A DNA stretch of 46,803 nucleotides, from the NCBI GenBank assembly GCA_023150555.1, contig JAKLKQ010000056.1:1-46803 (forward strand), in the 5' to 3' direction. The translations under genes were made by a program, and so were the position numbers. The notes below the pieces were generated by a model. It did not search any database. It saw only the letters and a list, made by a program, of their open reading frames with translations, and was not told the DNA's origin. The stretch comes from Planctomycetota bacterium (lineage in GTDB: Bacteria > Planctomycetota > SZUA-567 > H5-PLA8). Every line of letters begins with the position of its first letter. The first letter of the stretch is position 1. This document shows positions 18,220-25,906 of this stretch, in pieces.

Positions 18220-19923
18220 ATGTTTCGATTTCTCGCCAATCTGGGCCCGCTGGGACTTGGCGGCCGCTGCCTCAAGAACCGCAGCCTTCAGGTCCACGCG
18301 GGTCCTTCCCAGCCTTCAGCCATTGATGGACACCGGCCCTTTTCCCCGGAGGCCCGCCGCCTGAATCTGAAAGGTCGCGGGAACACAGAGTGCCCAGAGC
18401 GCGAAGGCCGCGCCTTCGGGCCGTCCTTCGCGGAGTGGGCAGCGTGTGTCCGACGCGGGGATAGGACGGATACGGACGACACGGGCAACCGCCCCGTCCT
18501 GCATCCGTCCTATCCCGCGTCAAGGATCTTCGCTCTCGTCCTCCTGTTACTCTTTGCGTATGTGATGCCCGCCGCGCGCGCGCTGGATGCGCCTCCCGCG
18601 CCCGAACGCATCGACGCCTGGATCGCCGAACTCGACCACGCCGACTTCGACCGCCGCCAGCGCGCCGAGAAGCTCCTCGGCAAGGCCGGCCCGGCGGCCG
18701 TCGATGCGCTGGCCCGCGCGTGCATGAGCGACGCGCCGGAACGCCGCGTGCGCGCAGCGCGCGCGCTGACGTCCGCGCGCATGTCCGCGCTGCGCCAGGC
18801 GCTGGCCAGCCCGGACCCCGAGCTTCGGACGGCGGCGTGGCACCGCGCGCTCAACGAGGGCCTGCCCGACGGCGACAGCGATCTGCTCGGCTTCCTGCAG
18901 GACCTCGGCGGCAAGGAATACAACGCCTTCTTCGGCGACGTGATCGTCTCGACGACCTGGCTGCAGGCGCAGCGCGTGGCACTGGAGCACCTGCGCGTCT
19001 CCGGCACGCCGCAGGACCTGCCGGCGGTCTTCTTCGCCGTGGAGGTCGACTACCGCTCGCCGACGGCGTCCATGCTGCCGTGGGCGGCGCTCTGCCAGGT
19101 CGGCGGCGCCGACGCCGCGGAACTGCTTGAGGAACTCAAGCGCCGCGTCGGCGGCGACCGGCCGGCCACCGAGTATCTCGACCAGAGCGTCACCTTCCTG
19201 AAGACCAAGCGCCACGCCGCCGCCAGCGATGCGGCCTGGCCTGAGCCCTTCGTCGAATGCTGCCACCGCGCGCTGGCCGGGCGCCAGCCGGGCGAGGCCG
19301 CCGCCGCGCTGCGAACGTGGTGGGTCGCCGAGATGCTCGACGCGACCGGTGCGCGCAGCGAGGTGCTGCTGCCCAGCGACGCGCAGGCCAAGGCCTGGCA
19401 GTATCCCGTGCAGGTGCTGGGCCGCGCGCGTTCGAGCGGTGGCAATAAGGAATCGCCGCCGCAGTTGTGGCCGGCCTTCCCGCTGACCAACGCGGTGCTG
19501 CTGGGCGACGAGCGGCGCGAGGTGCGGCTGGTGGCCTGCGAGATGGCCAGCGAGCAGCCCGACCGCCGGCTGTACGACGCGCTGCTGGAACGGCTGAACG
19601 ACCACCGCGAAGCCTCCGACGTGCGCGCCACCGCCGCCCGCGCGCTGGGCATGCTGATGGCGCGGGGCGAGAGTGAATCGCGCGCGGACCTGCTGGATGT
19701 GCTGCAGAAGGCCGGCGACCCGGCCGTGCAGCGCGCGGCGGGCTTCGCGCTGATCCTGAAGCCCGACCGCGAGACCGGCGGGCTGCTGCGCACCGCCGCG
19801 GAAGCCAGCGCCGACCCGCTGACGCGGGCGCACCTGAACCTGCTCTCGCAGCGCGCCGAGTTCCTCTATGAGCGCGCGCACAACGACCGCGACCTGACGC
19901 TCGACCGGCTCTTCGGCGAGTAA
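18220..19923 (+). CDS. HEAT-type protein with internal signal-like helix and odd N-terminus
   Basis: 567 residues from ATG 18220, which has AGGAG 7 nt upstream. The first ~100 residues look unlike protein: they translate a repeat-like stretch (CACAGAG-type motif near 18381 and a long palindrome at 18452-18521). At residues ~103-120 there is a typical export helix (FALVLLLLFAYVMPA), immediately followed by the small HEAT signature W-I-A-E-L-D-H-A-D-F-D-R-R. The remaining ~430 residues are helical repeats. Either translation starts internally near 18500 at a non-ATG codon, or repeat DNA was inserted in frame between an old start and the signal sequence. The mature part is very likely an exported planctomycete-style HEAT protein. 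Confidence 0.68.
   Translation: MFRFLANLGPLGLGGRCLKNRSLQVHAGPSQPSAIDGHRPFSPEARRLNLKGRGNTECPEREGRAFGPSFAEWAACVRRGDRTDTDDTGNRPVLHPSYPASRIFALVLLLLFAYVMPAARALDAPPAPERIDAWIAELDHADFDRRQRAEKLLGKAGPAAVDALARACMSDAPERRVRAARALTSARMSALRQALASPDPELRTAAWHRALNEGLPDGDSDLLGFLQDLGGKEYNAFFGDVIVSTTWLQAQRVALEHLRVSGTPQDLPAVFFAVEVDYRSPTASMLPWAALCQVGGADAAELLEELKRRVGGDRPATEYLDQSVTFLKTKRHAAASDAAWPEPFVECCHRALAGRQPGEAAAALRTWWVAEMLDATGARSEVLLPSDAQAKAWQYPVQVLGRARSSGGNKESPPQLWPAFPLTNAVLLGDERREVRLVACEMASEQPDRRLYDALLERLNDHREASDVRATAARALGMLMARGESESRADLLDVLQKAGDPAVQRAAGFALILKPDRETGGLLRTAAEASADPLTRAHLNLLSQRAEFLYERAHNDRDLTLDRLFGE
18381..18406. repeat. Degenerate CACAGAG-type dispersed repeat
   Basis: GAACACAGAGTGCCCAGAGC belongs to the same loose family as 30102-30129 and 45789-45817. 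It lies inside the open 5' part of the HEAT gene. Confidence 0.4.
18452..18521. repeat. Palindromic hairpin element
   Basis: The left arm at 18452-18471 pairs with the right arm at 18503-18521 over 19 bp with one bulged G (core GGATAGGACGGAT / ATCCGTCCTATCC). The 31-nt loop contains a smaller GGACG/CGTCC stem. It resembles REP- or MITE-like intergenic elements but lies within an open frame. Confidence 0.75.
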
Positions 19924-19941
19924 CCGGCTTTCGGCTATCAA

Positions 19942-19968
19942 CTCACGCAAAGACGCCAAGGTGCAAAG
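19942..19968 (+). repeat. Dispersed 27-bp repeat, left copy
   Basis: CTCACGCAAAGACGCCAAGG then TGCAAAG. The reverse complement at 23498-23524 matches 26 of 27 positions, so the two copies face each other around a 3.5 kb segment. Confidence 0.85.
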
Positions 19969-20256
19969 AACGGAAAACCGAGTTTCCGGTCTCCTGTTTC
20001 CAGTTTCCCGTTCAGGCTTCGCGACAACAGTCCTCAAGACTCAGGTCGCAAGACCCAAGACTCGACAATTTCCCTTTAACGGTTCGCAGCCGCCAAGCCT
20101 GAACCGGAAACCCGAAACGAGAAGCAGTCCGTTTCTGCAGCCTGAATCCTTATGCCTGATTCCTGCCGCCCTATTTTCGTCGCATTCCCGCCTCTAATTC
20201 ATCCTTCCCTTTGTTCTCCAATCCGCAATCCCAACTCCGCAATCCGAAATACGGAT
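19969..20256. repeat. Degenerate mini-repeat spacer
   Basis: No gene seen. The stretch is built from short variants such as GTTTCCGGTCTCCTGTTTCC, CAAGACTCAGG, GGAAACCCGAAAC and CCTGAATCC, ending in a run of AATCCGCAATCC-like units near 20220-20250. Similar words recur at 20540-20570, 20680-20710 and 46600-46745. Confidence 0.65.
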
Positions 20257-20449
20257 GCCTGTCCCGGGCCCCCGGCATGACACCGATGCTTAGGGCGCGG
20301 CCTACCGCGGTGCGCGAAGTCTGTTTGCGCAAACTTCGCGCGCGGGGTCGTTCGCCGGATTGAACGAGCGTACGGATGGCCTCCGCTTTCCTCAGCTTGC
20401 CGTAGCCCGCCGCGCCCCTCGCTCCGGACGCGAGGAACCCGGGACAGGC
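20257..20449. ncRNA. Candidate structured RNA element
   Basis: A 12-bp perfect long-range stem (GCCTGTCCCGGG at 20257-20268 with CCCGGGACAGGC at 20438-20449) closes a 193-nt region. Inside it are a 9-bp hairpin (20312-20320 with 20333-20341, GCGCGAAGT/ACTTCGCGC), a 6-bp hairpin (20417-20422 with 20430-20435) and a TACGG/CCGTA pair. The nested layout resembles a folded RNA with a closing helix. No match to tmRNA, RNase P, SRP or 6S RNA motifs was noticed. Strand and transcription are unknown; it may belong to the repeat element that follows. Confidence 0.35.
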
Positions 20450-20490
20450 GGTACTGCGTACTGCAAGGCTCCGGCAAGCCGCGGAGAGTC

Positions 20491-20840
20491 GAAGACCTCG
20501 CTCGTCCATCGAACGACGTCCTGCCGCGGGTAAGTCAACTGCAAGGGCTCAGGATTCGGGATTCAGGGCTCAGGGGTGGAATGCCTTTGGCACCCTTCTC
20601 GGAACGGCTCTTTGCGCGAAAGTAACTGACGCTCGCACGCACAGATCCAAGAAGTGCGTCGGAAGCCGCTCCTTCCCTGACTCCTGTTTCCTGAATCCTG
20701 ATTCCTGCTTATTTGAACGACCATAGGTAAAAATAATCCGTGCAGAAATCTTGCAACCTCTTGGTTTAAAAGGAATAGAAAATTTCATTTTTGATTTCTT
20801 TATAGTACAACAAGATGAAAGTCTAGTGCGCGGGAGAAGA
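20491..20840 (+). repeat. Intergenic repeat element, copy A
   Basis: This ~350-bp segment matches, in inverted orientation, the right end of the window (46475-46802). Shared blocks in order: GAAGACCTCGCTCGTCCATC with GAACGAC and CCTGCCGCGGGTA; a GGGATTCAG-type stretch; AGATCCAA; CCTGACTCCTG-type units; ATTTGAACGACCAT followed by GGT; AAAGGAATAG, AATTTCA and TTTTGATTT; AAGATG; AGTGCGC. Conserved blocks alternate with variable GC-rich filler. No coding frame is shared apart from a short peptide in one frame. Confidence 0.85.
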
Positions 20841-21321
20841 GATCGGCGACCCGCCGCGGCGGGCGCGATTGGCTTCATTCCGGTTGGCCCGGACGCCGCC
20901 AGTTCCGGGTCGTACCGCAAATAGAAGCAGCATGGACGCCCCCGTTCGCAACGGAGCGCCTCCGCGAAGCCGCTTGCGCGTGGCGCGGGTTGCCAACCCG
21001 CGCATTTCTGCAAGGTGCAACCGCGCGACTGAGACCCGCTGATGCAGGAAGGGCATTCGCCCGGATGGCCCGGGTGGCAAACGACCGGCGCTTCGCCCGC
21101 TCACCGCCCACCGCGGCGGCGCACGCGCCGCCGCGGTGGGCGGTAAAGGAAGAAGGCGGCCCATCGACCCGGACGCCGAAACAGGTAGAATGTACGCGCG
21201 GGAGCGAAGCCGTGTCGCCCCTCGTTGGGGCAACACGGAAACCGAGAGCTTTGAGTTGTGCCGGGCTACCAGTCGCACCTTCTGAATACGATTGGTCACT
21301 GTCTCAATTTAGGGGAATTCC
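20841..21321. other. GC-rich gene-free spacer with hairpins
   Basis: Contains GCGCGGGTT-GCC-AACCCGCGC (9-bp stem near 20980) and the 19-bp stem at 21103-21144. The AT-richer end (from about 21270) probably holds the promoter of the next gene, but no clear hexamers were found. Confidence 0.45.
21103..21144. repeat. Perfect 19-bp inverted repeat with 4-nt loop
   Basis: The arms 21103-21121 and 21126-21144 are perfectly complementary (ACCGCCCACCGCGGCGGCG), with loop CACG. No T tract follows; it could be an intergenic hairpin element or an RNA stem. Confidence 0.85.
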
Positions 21322-21999
21322 ATGAGCATGACCCATACTGCGTATTTTATTGCTTGGAATGAGTATGACTCTGAGGTCATTGGAGACCCATGGCCTGATC
21401 CCGGTCAAGCTGGTAATTGGGGTTCAGTAGCCGAAAGAGTGCGTTCGAAGTTGCGCGCGTCAATGGAAACAAAGATGCCGGAGTGGAAAGCGGACCTCCT
21501 GGATTGGGGAGGCCTCGAAAGTTGTAGTGAGGAAATTGCATCAAGAGCGCCGATTCAAGAAATCGACACGATTCGAAACCTGAATTTCCTCGGCATTCTT
21601 AACCAGGCGATTGAGCCCGCCAATGGGTACTCATTCTCCTGGGACGTCTTGAAAGAGGGCCTTGCCACGGTGATTGGCCGAGAGGCCGCTGACATCCTGG
21701 TACTTGGTGTGCGATACGAAGGCAGGGCATGGACTTTTGAGCCCGACTTGGTGAGCTACCAATTCGGGCTCATCTTGTCGGAAGATGTGATCAAGCTGCA
21801 CGAGCAAGCTCAATCCGTAACCAGTACAACTTTCACGGCAAGGTTGAAGGAAATCGATTTCTCACGCATCTATCCCGTGTATTCGCACCGTCTTTCGGCA
21901 GAATTTCTCCCGGAGGCTGTGGCAGCGTTAGATGGGCTGAAAGACAATCTTCGAGATGCAAAAGAGCGCGGTTGCGGCGTCCTGTATCTCTTGGACTGA
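21322..21999 (+). CDS. Orphan protein of unknown function, AT-richer than its neighbours
   Basis: 225 residues; ATG with AGGGGAA 6 nt upstream. No signal peptide or transmembrane segment. It is acidic and Trp/Tyr-rich at the N-terminus (Y-F-I-A-W-N-E-Y-D), with a C-terminal end of amphipathic helix plus short strand (A-K-E-R-G-C-G-V-L-Y-L-L-D). The ending is vaguely like DUF1877-type proteins, but the N-terminus is not, so no family is claimed. Composition differs clearly from the GC-rich neighbours, and the gene sits in the repeat-rich island bounded by the inverted 27-bp repeats, suggesting acquisition. A cytoplasmic immunity- or accessory-type role is conceivable but unsupported. Confidence 0.65.
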   Translation: MSMTHTAYFIAWNEYDSEVIGDPWPDPGQAGNWGSVAERVRSKLRASMETKMPEWKADLLDWGGLESCSEEIASRAPIQEIDTIRNLNFLGILNQAIEPANGYSFSWDVLKEGLATVIGREAADILVLGVRYEGRAWTFEPDLVSYQFGLILSEDVIKLHEQAQSVTSTTFTARLKEIDFSRIYPVYSHRLSAEFLPEAVAALDGLKDNLRDAKERGCGVLYLLD

Positions 22000-22179
22000 C
22001 GGTTGCCCTGACCCTGGATTGTTCTGGCAACTCAATAGAAGTTCTCAGTGATTCCCTGTGCTTTCCGCATTGAAGTCGGTTTGCGTCAAGCGGGAGGCAT
22101 TGCCCCAATATTCCCGGTCACGCCCTTCCTTCCGGCGTCGTCCATCGGGTAACGCGATACCCTCAACCCGGCGGCGGCG

Positions 22180-23445
22180 ATGCGAATACTCCTCCAGACG
22201 ACTATCGGATTGGCCTTGGTTCTCTGGACGGCAGGTGCGACTTGCGCGGCCCAGGGCTCGGGTGCTTCGGGCGCGCCGGTCCTCGAGCGCACCGAGACGC
22301 CGCTGGAGCGCTACCAGCGCGAGAGCCCCGCTTTGGTCAACCGGCCCGAGGCCGACTACCTGGCGCTGGCCGCGTTCTGCCGCGAGCACCGGCTCGTCCA
22401 GCAGGAGGCCACGGTCCTTAAGCGGCTGCTGCGCGCGAATCCTGAGCAGGCCGAAGCGCGCGAGCGCCTCGGCTTCGTGCGCGACGGCAAGAAGTGGATC
22501 GAGGCGGCCGAACTTTGGCGGCGCGAGACGCGCGAGCGTGAACGCGCCGGCGAAGCATGCTATGGCGAAGGCTGGATCCCGAAGGCCGAGGCCGAAGCGA
22601 GATTGAAGGAAGATGCGAGCGCGCTGGGCTGGGCGCCGCGCCTGCGCCTGGACACGAAGGAGGTCCGGATCTTCAGCGCCGCCGAATACCCCACGGCGCG
22701 GGCGTTGGCCGAAGCCGCCGCCGCGATGGTGCCGGCGTACCGCGCGATGGACGGCGCGGCCTGCCCGCTGAAGGTGCCGCGCAGCGTGCGGGTTTGCCTG
22801 TTCGAAGACCGCAAGACGTGGGCCGCGGTCTACCGGAAGCTCATTGGCGAGGAGCTTCCCGATTACGGCGGGTCCTGCTACCACGACCTCACCGACACCG
22901 TGTACATCTGCATGGACTCCTTGCCGGCTCTGAAAACATCCGACGCGGGCCTGGCGGAAGTCATGGTCCACGAGATGGTCCACGCGCTGGACGAGCAGGC
23001 GCTGAAAGGCCTCGCGCTGCGGCCGAAGTGGGTGGAGGAGGGCCGCGCCGAGTACCTGGGGCACGGCACCTGGCTGCGCGGCATCGTGCCGGGCGCGGTG
23101 ATGCTCGAGAAGACCGACGGGCGCGGCCAGGCCCTCGGCGACGCGATCCTGAAGGTCTCCCTTGCCGAACTGCTGGATACGGACCGCGAAACCTTCTACG
23201 GCGAGAAGATGAAGTTCTATTACCCGCTCTCGTGGGCGCTGGTGCATTTCCTGCTCCACGGCGAGGACGGCCGCCATGCCGAGGCCTTTCGCGCGTTCGT
23301 TTGCGATACCGAACGGGGCTGGTCGCGGGACGTCTTCGAGGCGCGCGTCGCGAAGCTTGCCGAGATCGAACCGGGCTTCAAGACGTACGTCCGCGAGCTC
23401 TTCCTGCCGCTGGTGCGCGCGTCGCAGGGCCTCGAACGGAAGTAA
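22180..23445 (+). CDS. Secreted gluzincin-type metallopeptidase-like protein
   Basis: 421 residues with an export signal (LLQTTIGLALVLWTAGATCA). The zinc-peptidase motif H-E-M-V-H is at residues 264-268, with a downstream glutamate in W-V-E-E-G-R-A-E-Y, as expected for gluzincins of the MA clan. Upstream of the motif is a TPR-like helical segment (A-T-V-L-K-R-L-L-R-A-N-P-E-Q-A-E-A-R) and a beta segment (V-R-V-C-L-F-E-D). This arrangement resembles DUF1570-like planctomycete proteins. Probably a periplasmic or extracellular peptidase; the target is unknown. The 180 nt before it contain only a small GGGTA/TACCC hairpin, and no strong Shine-Dalgarno sequence precedes the ATG. Confidence 0.78.
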   Translation: MRILLQTTIGLALVLWTAGATCAAQGSGASGAPVLERTETPLERYQRESPALVNRPEADYLALAAFCREHRLVQQEATVLKRLLRANPEQAEARERLGFVRDGKKWIEAAELWRRETRERERAGEACYGEGWIPKAEAEARLKEDASALGWAPRLRLDTKEVRIFSAAEYPTARALAEAAAAMVPAYRAMDGAACPLKVPRSVRVCLFEDRKTWAAVYRKLIGEELPDYGGSCYHDLTDTVYICMDSLPALKTSDAGLAEVMVHEMVHALDEQALKGLALRPKWVEEGRAEYLGHGTWLRGIVPGAVMLEKTDGRGQALGDAILKVSLAELLDTDRETFYGEKMKFYYPLSWALVHFLLHGEDGRHAEAFRAFVCDTERGWSRDVFEARVAKLAEIEPGFKTYVRELFLPLVRASQGLERK

Positions 23446-23497
23446 CTGTTGGCCCGCAGCTATCAGCTTTCGGCTGTTGAGTTGAAGTAGCTTTCGC

Positions 23498-23524
23498 CTT
23501 TGCGCCTTGGCGTCTTTGCGTGAG
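23498..23524 (-). repeat. Dispersed 27-bp repeat, right copy (inverted)
   Basis: The reverse complement matches 19942-19968 at 26 of 27 bases. A GCTATCAGCTTTCGGCT motif 40 nt before it also has a counterpart (GGCTTTCGGCTATC) beside the left copy. Confidence 0.85.
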
Positions 23525-23528
23525 ATCG

Positions 23529-23897
23529 CTACTTCTCCGGACCCTGGAACTCGATCGAGTTGCCGTCGGGGTCGGCGGTGAAGAAGCGCGCGACGCCGGG
23601 GATGCGGTGGCCGGCCCAGCGGACCTTGTGCCCGGCGGCCTCGAGCGCCTGCGCGGCGGTCTTGGCGTCGGCGACCCAAAGCGCGAAGTGCTTGCTGGTG
23701 GGCGGGTCGGACTGGGACTGACCTACCAGATGCAGGAAGGCCTCGCCGATGCGGTACCACGCGCCGGGGAAGTCGAAGCTTTCGGGGCGGGGAACTTCCT
23801 CGAGCGCCAGCAGCGCGCCGTAGTACGCCTTCGCGCGCGCCACGTCGGTGACGTTGACGGTCACGTGGTCGATGCGACGGACTTCGATCTTTGCCAT
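23529..23897 (-). CDS. VOC (glyoxalase/bleomycin-resistance) family protein
   Basis: 122 residues, single-module size; AGGAG 7 nt before the ATG. The beta-alpha-beta-beta-beta pattern is clear: I-D-H-V-T-V-N-V with the first metal histidine, A-K-A-Y-Y, a second half with K-H-F-A-L-W-V, and the terminal D-P-D-G-N-S-I-E-F with the glutamate ligand. Family members are metal-dependent lyases, dioxygenases or drug-binding proteins and act as dimers. The substrate is unknown. It is followed, after 22 nt, by the HEAT membrane protein gene's end on the same strand. Confidence 0.9.
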   Translation of the reverse strand: MAKIEVRRIDHVTVNVTDVARAKAYYGALLALEEVPRPESFDFPGAWYRIGEAFLHLVGQSQSDPPTSKHFALWVADAKTAAQALEAAGHKVRWAGHRIPGVARFFTADPDGNSIEFQGPEK

Positions 23898-23919
23898 GGC
23901 GGTGCTCCTGGCAGGCTTG

Positions 23920-24441
23920 CTATTCGGACTTCGCGGCGTCCGGGGCTTCGATCTTCGCTTCGGATTTCTCGGCGCTCTCGCTCTTGGCCTCGGTCTTCAG
24001 CTCGTCCTGTATGCGGTCGAGCGCCTCGCGGGCGGCCTTGCGCACGGTCTCGGCGCCGTCGCGCAGGGCCTCCTTCAGCGCGGGGACGGCCTCCTTGGCC
24101 TTGGGGCCCAGTTCGCCCAGGGCCTCGGCGGCCTTCGCGCGTACGGCTTCGCTGGTGTCTTTCAGGCTCTCGGTCAGCGCGGGGATCTTCTTATCGGTGT
24201 CGACGCCCAGGTCCTTCAGCTTCTCTACGGCGGCCTTGCGGATCTCCTCGTTGGAGTCGTCGAGCATCGCCTTGAGTTCGTCGAGGGTGAGCTTGCCGCC
24301 GCCCTTCTGTTCGTACGCGCGGCCGAGTACGAAAGCGACGTAAACAATCGCGGCGCCGAGGACGAAGCAGACCAGCGGCACCAGGCAGCAGCCTTTCCTG
24401 GGGCGCGGTCGTTCGGTCTCGGCGGTTTCGGCGCGGGCCAT
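23920..24441 (-). CDS. Single-pass membrane protein with HEAT repeats
   Basis: 173 residues; GAGGAA precedes the ATG. One transmembrane helix (residues ~19-41, C-C-L-V-P-L-V-C-F-V-L-G-A-A), then about three regular HEAT/PBS-like repeats (S-N-E-E-I-R-K-A-A-V-E-K-L, then T-S-E-A-V-R-A-K-A-A-E-A-L-G-E-L-G-P-K-A), ending in a Lys/Glu/Ala-rich tail. Probably a scaffold facing the periplasm. It differs from the four small-signature HEAT proteins and looks closer to PBS-lyase repeats. Likely cotranscribed with the VOC gene downstream. Confidence 0.82.
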   Translation of the reverse strand: MARAETAETERPRPRKGCCLVPLVCFVLGAAIVYVAFVLGRAYEQKGGGKLTLDELKAMLDDSNEEIRKAAVEKLKDLGVDTDKKIPALTESLKDTSEAVRAKAAEALGELGPKAKEAVPALKEALRDGAETVRKAAREALDRIQDELKTEAKSESAEKSEAKIEAPDAAKSE

Positions 24442-24520
24442 GGGTTCCTCGAGCGTCGGGATCGGCGCGCTTCACGATACCCGGCGGGCGAGCGCGGGGA
24501 AAGGGCTGCCTAGGGCCATG

Positions 24521-24560
24521 GAAAAAGAAAGGAGGCGCTCCGGCCGGGGAGCGCCTCCTT
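24521..24560 (-). terminator. Intrinsic terminator of rpsT
   Basis: On the minus strand a perfect 13-bp stem (AAGGAGGCGCTCC, arms 24548-24560 and 24529-24541, 6-nt loop) is followed by TTTCTTTTTC (24521-24530). It lies about 36 nt after the S20 stop codon. A textbook rho-independent terminator. Confidence 0.9.
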
Positions 24561-24595
24561 CATGAAACCATCGGGTGCTTCGGTGCCGCGAAGAC

Positions 24596-24865
24596 TTACT
24601 TGGCCGCGGCGGCCTTGGCGAGTTTGCGGGCGAGACGCGCCTTCTTGCGGTTGGCGCGGCCCTTCGGGATCGCGTTTTTGCGCGCGGCGCGGTCGAGGGC
24701 CTTCTGGACTTGCGCGAAGGCGGTCTTGGCGTCGGCCTTGCCGCCGGCGACTGCGGTGTCGAAGGTCTTGAGCTCCTTCGCGAGCACGCGGCGGTTGGCC
24801 TTGTTCTCCATGCGGCGCTTCTCGCTCTGGCGGATGCGCTTGGCGGCGCTGAGTGACTTGCCCAT
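24596..24865 (-). CDS. rpsT: 30S ribosomal protein S20
   Basis: 89 residues, the usual length. Starts M-G-K-S-L-S-A-A-K-R-I-R-Q-S-E-K-R-R and continues with the basic helical hairpin; the conserved K-x-x-P-K-G-x-A-N-R-K-K-A-R-L region is near the C-terminus (here N-A-I-P-K-G-R-A-N-R-K-K). It binds 16S rRNA early in small-subunit assembly. GAGAGGAT precedes the ATG. It is a single-gene transcription unit with its own promoter (24918-24946) and terminator (24521-24560), consistent with high expression. Confidence 0.97.
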   Translation of the reverse strand: MGKSLSAAKRIRQSEKRRMENKANRRVLAKELKTFDTAVAGGKADAKTAFAQVQKALDRAARKNAIPKGRANRKKARLARKLAKAAAAK

Positions 24866-24917
24866 CGTAGATCCTCTCTCTTCCTTGCCGGTTTCCTAAG
24901 GTGCTGGGAAAGCGAAG

Positions 24918-24946
24918 TTTGTACAGGGCGGACGGGGCCGGGTCAA
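24918..24946 (-). promoter_or_regulatory. rpsT promoter
   Basis: On the minus strand TTGACC (24941-24946) and TACAAA (24918-24923) are separated by exactly 17 nt, about 52 nt before the S20 start codon. This is the best sigma-70-like promoter in the window. Confidence 0.7.
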
Positions 24947-24981
24947 GTCCAGGCCGGAGGGCGCCTGGCCGGCCGCGAGGC

Positions 24982-25749
24982 CTATTTTTTCAGCAGCTCG
25001 GCGCGGGCGGCTTCCGGGTCGGCGAAGACGGCCGGGGGGTTCTCAGGCTGGAGCTGGTCCAGGAGCTTGCGGACGCTCTTGCGCAGGCGGCAGAGCCCGA
25101 AGGCGATCTGCTCCTCGGCGCAGGTGTCGCGGAAGAAGACCAGCTCGTTGACGGCGCGGGTGGCGAGGTTCTGGATGCGGGAGAGGTCCAGGACGATGGC
25201 CTTGGGCTTGCCCTCGGTCAGGCGCTTGAGGTGCTGGGTCAGTTCGCCGGGCTCGCTGACGCGGTCGGGGTCGATGACCAGGGCGACCCGCATGCCGGAT
25301 TCCTCGCTGATCTCGAAGAAGTCGTCGTGCCCGCCGCTGACCTTGGTCTCGTCGTCTTCCTTCTTCTTGACCTTGGTGGTCTTCTCGACGCCTTCGGGCA
25401 CGGCCGGGATGAGGCTGGTCTGGGTGGGCTCCAGCAGCGGCGTGCTGATTTTGGCCGAGTCGCTGCTGCCGAACTCGACGGCGACGGTCTCTGTGACGGA
25501 GCTGTTCAGCAGCGCGCGCATCTCCTGGACGCGCTTGCGGATGGTGTCGGCCTTCTTGAGCGTCGCGCAGGACTCCTGGATCTTGCGCAAGTCGGTGTAG
25601 GTGCCGACGAGCAGTTCCTCGTGCGAGCGGTCCTCGCCGACCAGGACCAGCCGCCAACCCGGCGTGAATGGTTCGCATTGGCCCAGCACCACTTCGCCCC
25701 GCTCGTCGAACTCGGGGTTCTTGGTGATCATCAGGAGGGGTTTCTGCAT
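24982..25749 (-). CDS. STAS-like domain protein with unusual N-terminal half
   Basis: 255 residues. The C-terminal ~100 residues follow a STAS-like pattern: V-A-L-V-I-D-P-D, a charged helix, then A-I-V-L-D-L-S-R-I-Q-N-L-A-T-R-A-V-N-E-L-V-F-F-R-D, resembling the anti-sigma-antagonist fold, though the usual phosphorylated Ser in D-S-S/T-G is not evident. The N-terminal half has strands (R-L-V-L-V-G-E-D), a helix, and a Lys/Glu linker. It may act in a regulatory switch or as a scaffold. No anti-sigma kinase is adjacent. The gene lies between rpsT and hemA on the same strand with gaps of more than 100 nt, so it is probably a separate unit. Confidence 0.68.
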   Translation of the reverse strand: MQKPLLMITKNPEFDERGEVVLGQCEPFTPGWRLVLVGEDRSHEELLVGTYTDLRKIQESCATLKKADTIRKRVQEMRALLNSSVTETVAVEFGSSDSAKISTPLLEPTQTSLIPAVPEGVEKTTKVKKKEDDETKVSGGHDDFFEISEESGMRVALVIDPDRVSEPGELTQHLKRLTEGKPKAIVLDLSRIQNLATRAVNELVFFRDTCAEEQIAFGLCRLRKSVRKLLDQLQPENPPAVFADPEAARAELLKK

Positions 25750-25906
25750 GCAGGACGATCCGCCGCCGGTGTCGCCAGTGCCGAATCCGCCGTTGCGCCC
25801 GCTCCGGTCACCGGTCCGGACGCACGAGGGACGAGATTTCCAGAATTCCGTAAGAAGTGCAACCCGGCTGCACGCAGCGTAACCTTAATTCTCGCACGGG
25901 CTTCCT

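Noticed and set aside
20171..20509. 112-codon minus-strand hypothetical protein
   Set aside because: It translates AATCCGC-type repeats and hairpin DNA; no start signal and no protein-like pattern.
20257..20840. Known housekeeping RNA (tmRNA, RNase P, SRP, 6S)
   Set aside because: None of the conserved sequence blocks of these RNAs was recognised.
20570..21013. 147-codon minus-strand frame and a plus-strand frame at 46288-46587 sharing K-S-K-x-K-F-S-I-P
   Set aside because: The shared peptide follows from DNA similarity between the two repeat copies; the rest of the frames does not align.
21322..21999. Toxin or immunity gene of a defence island
   Set aside because: Only the composition and the repeat context suggest it; no partner gene or motif.
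19942..23524. Composite transposon
   Set aside because: Inverted repeats are present but no transposase or target-site duplication was seen.
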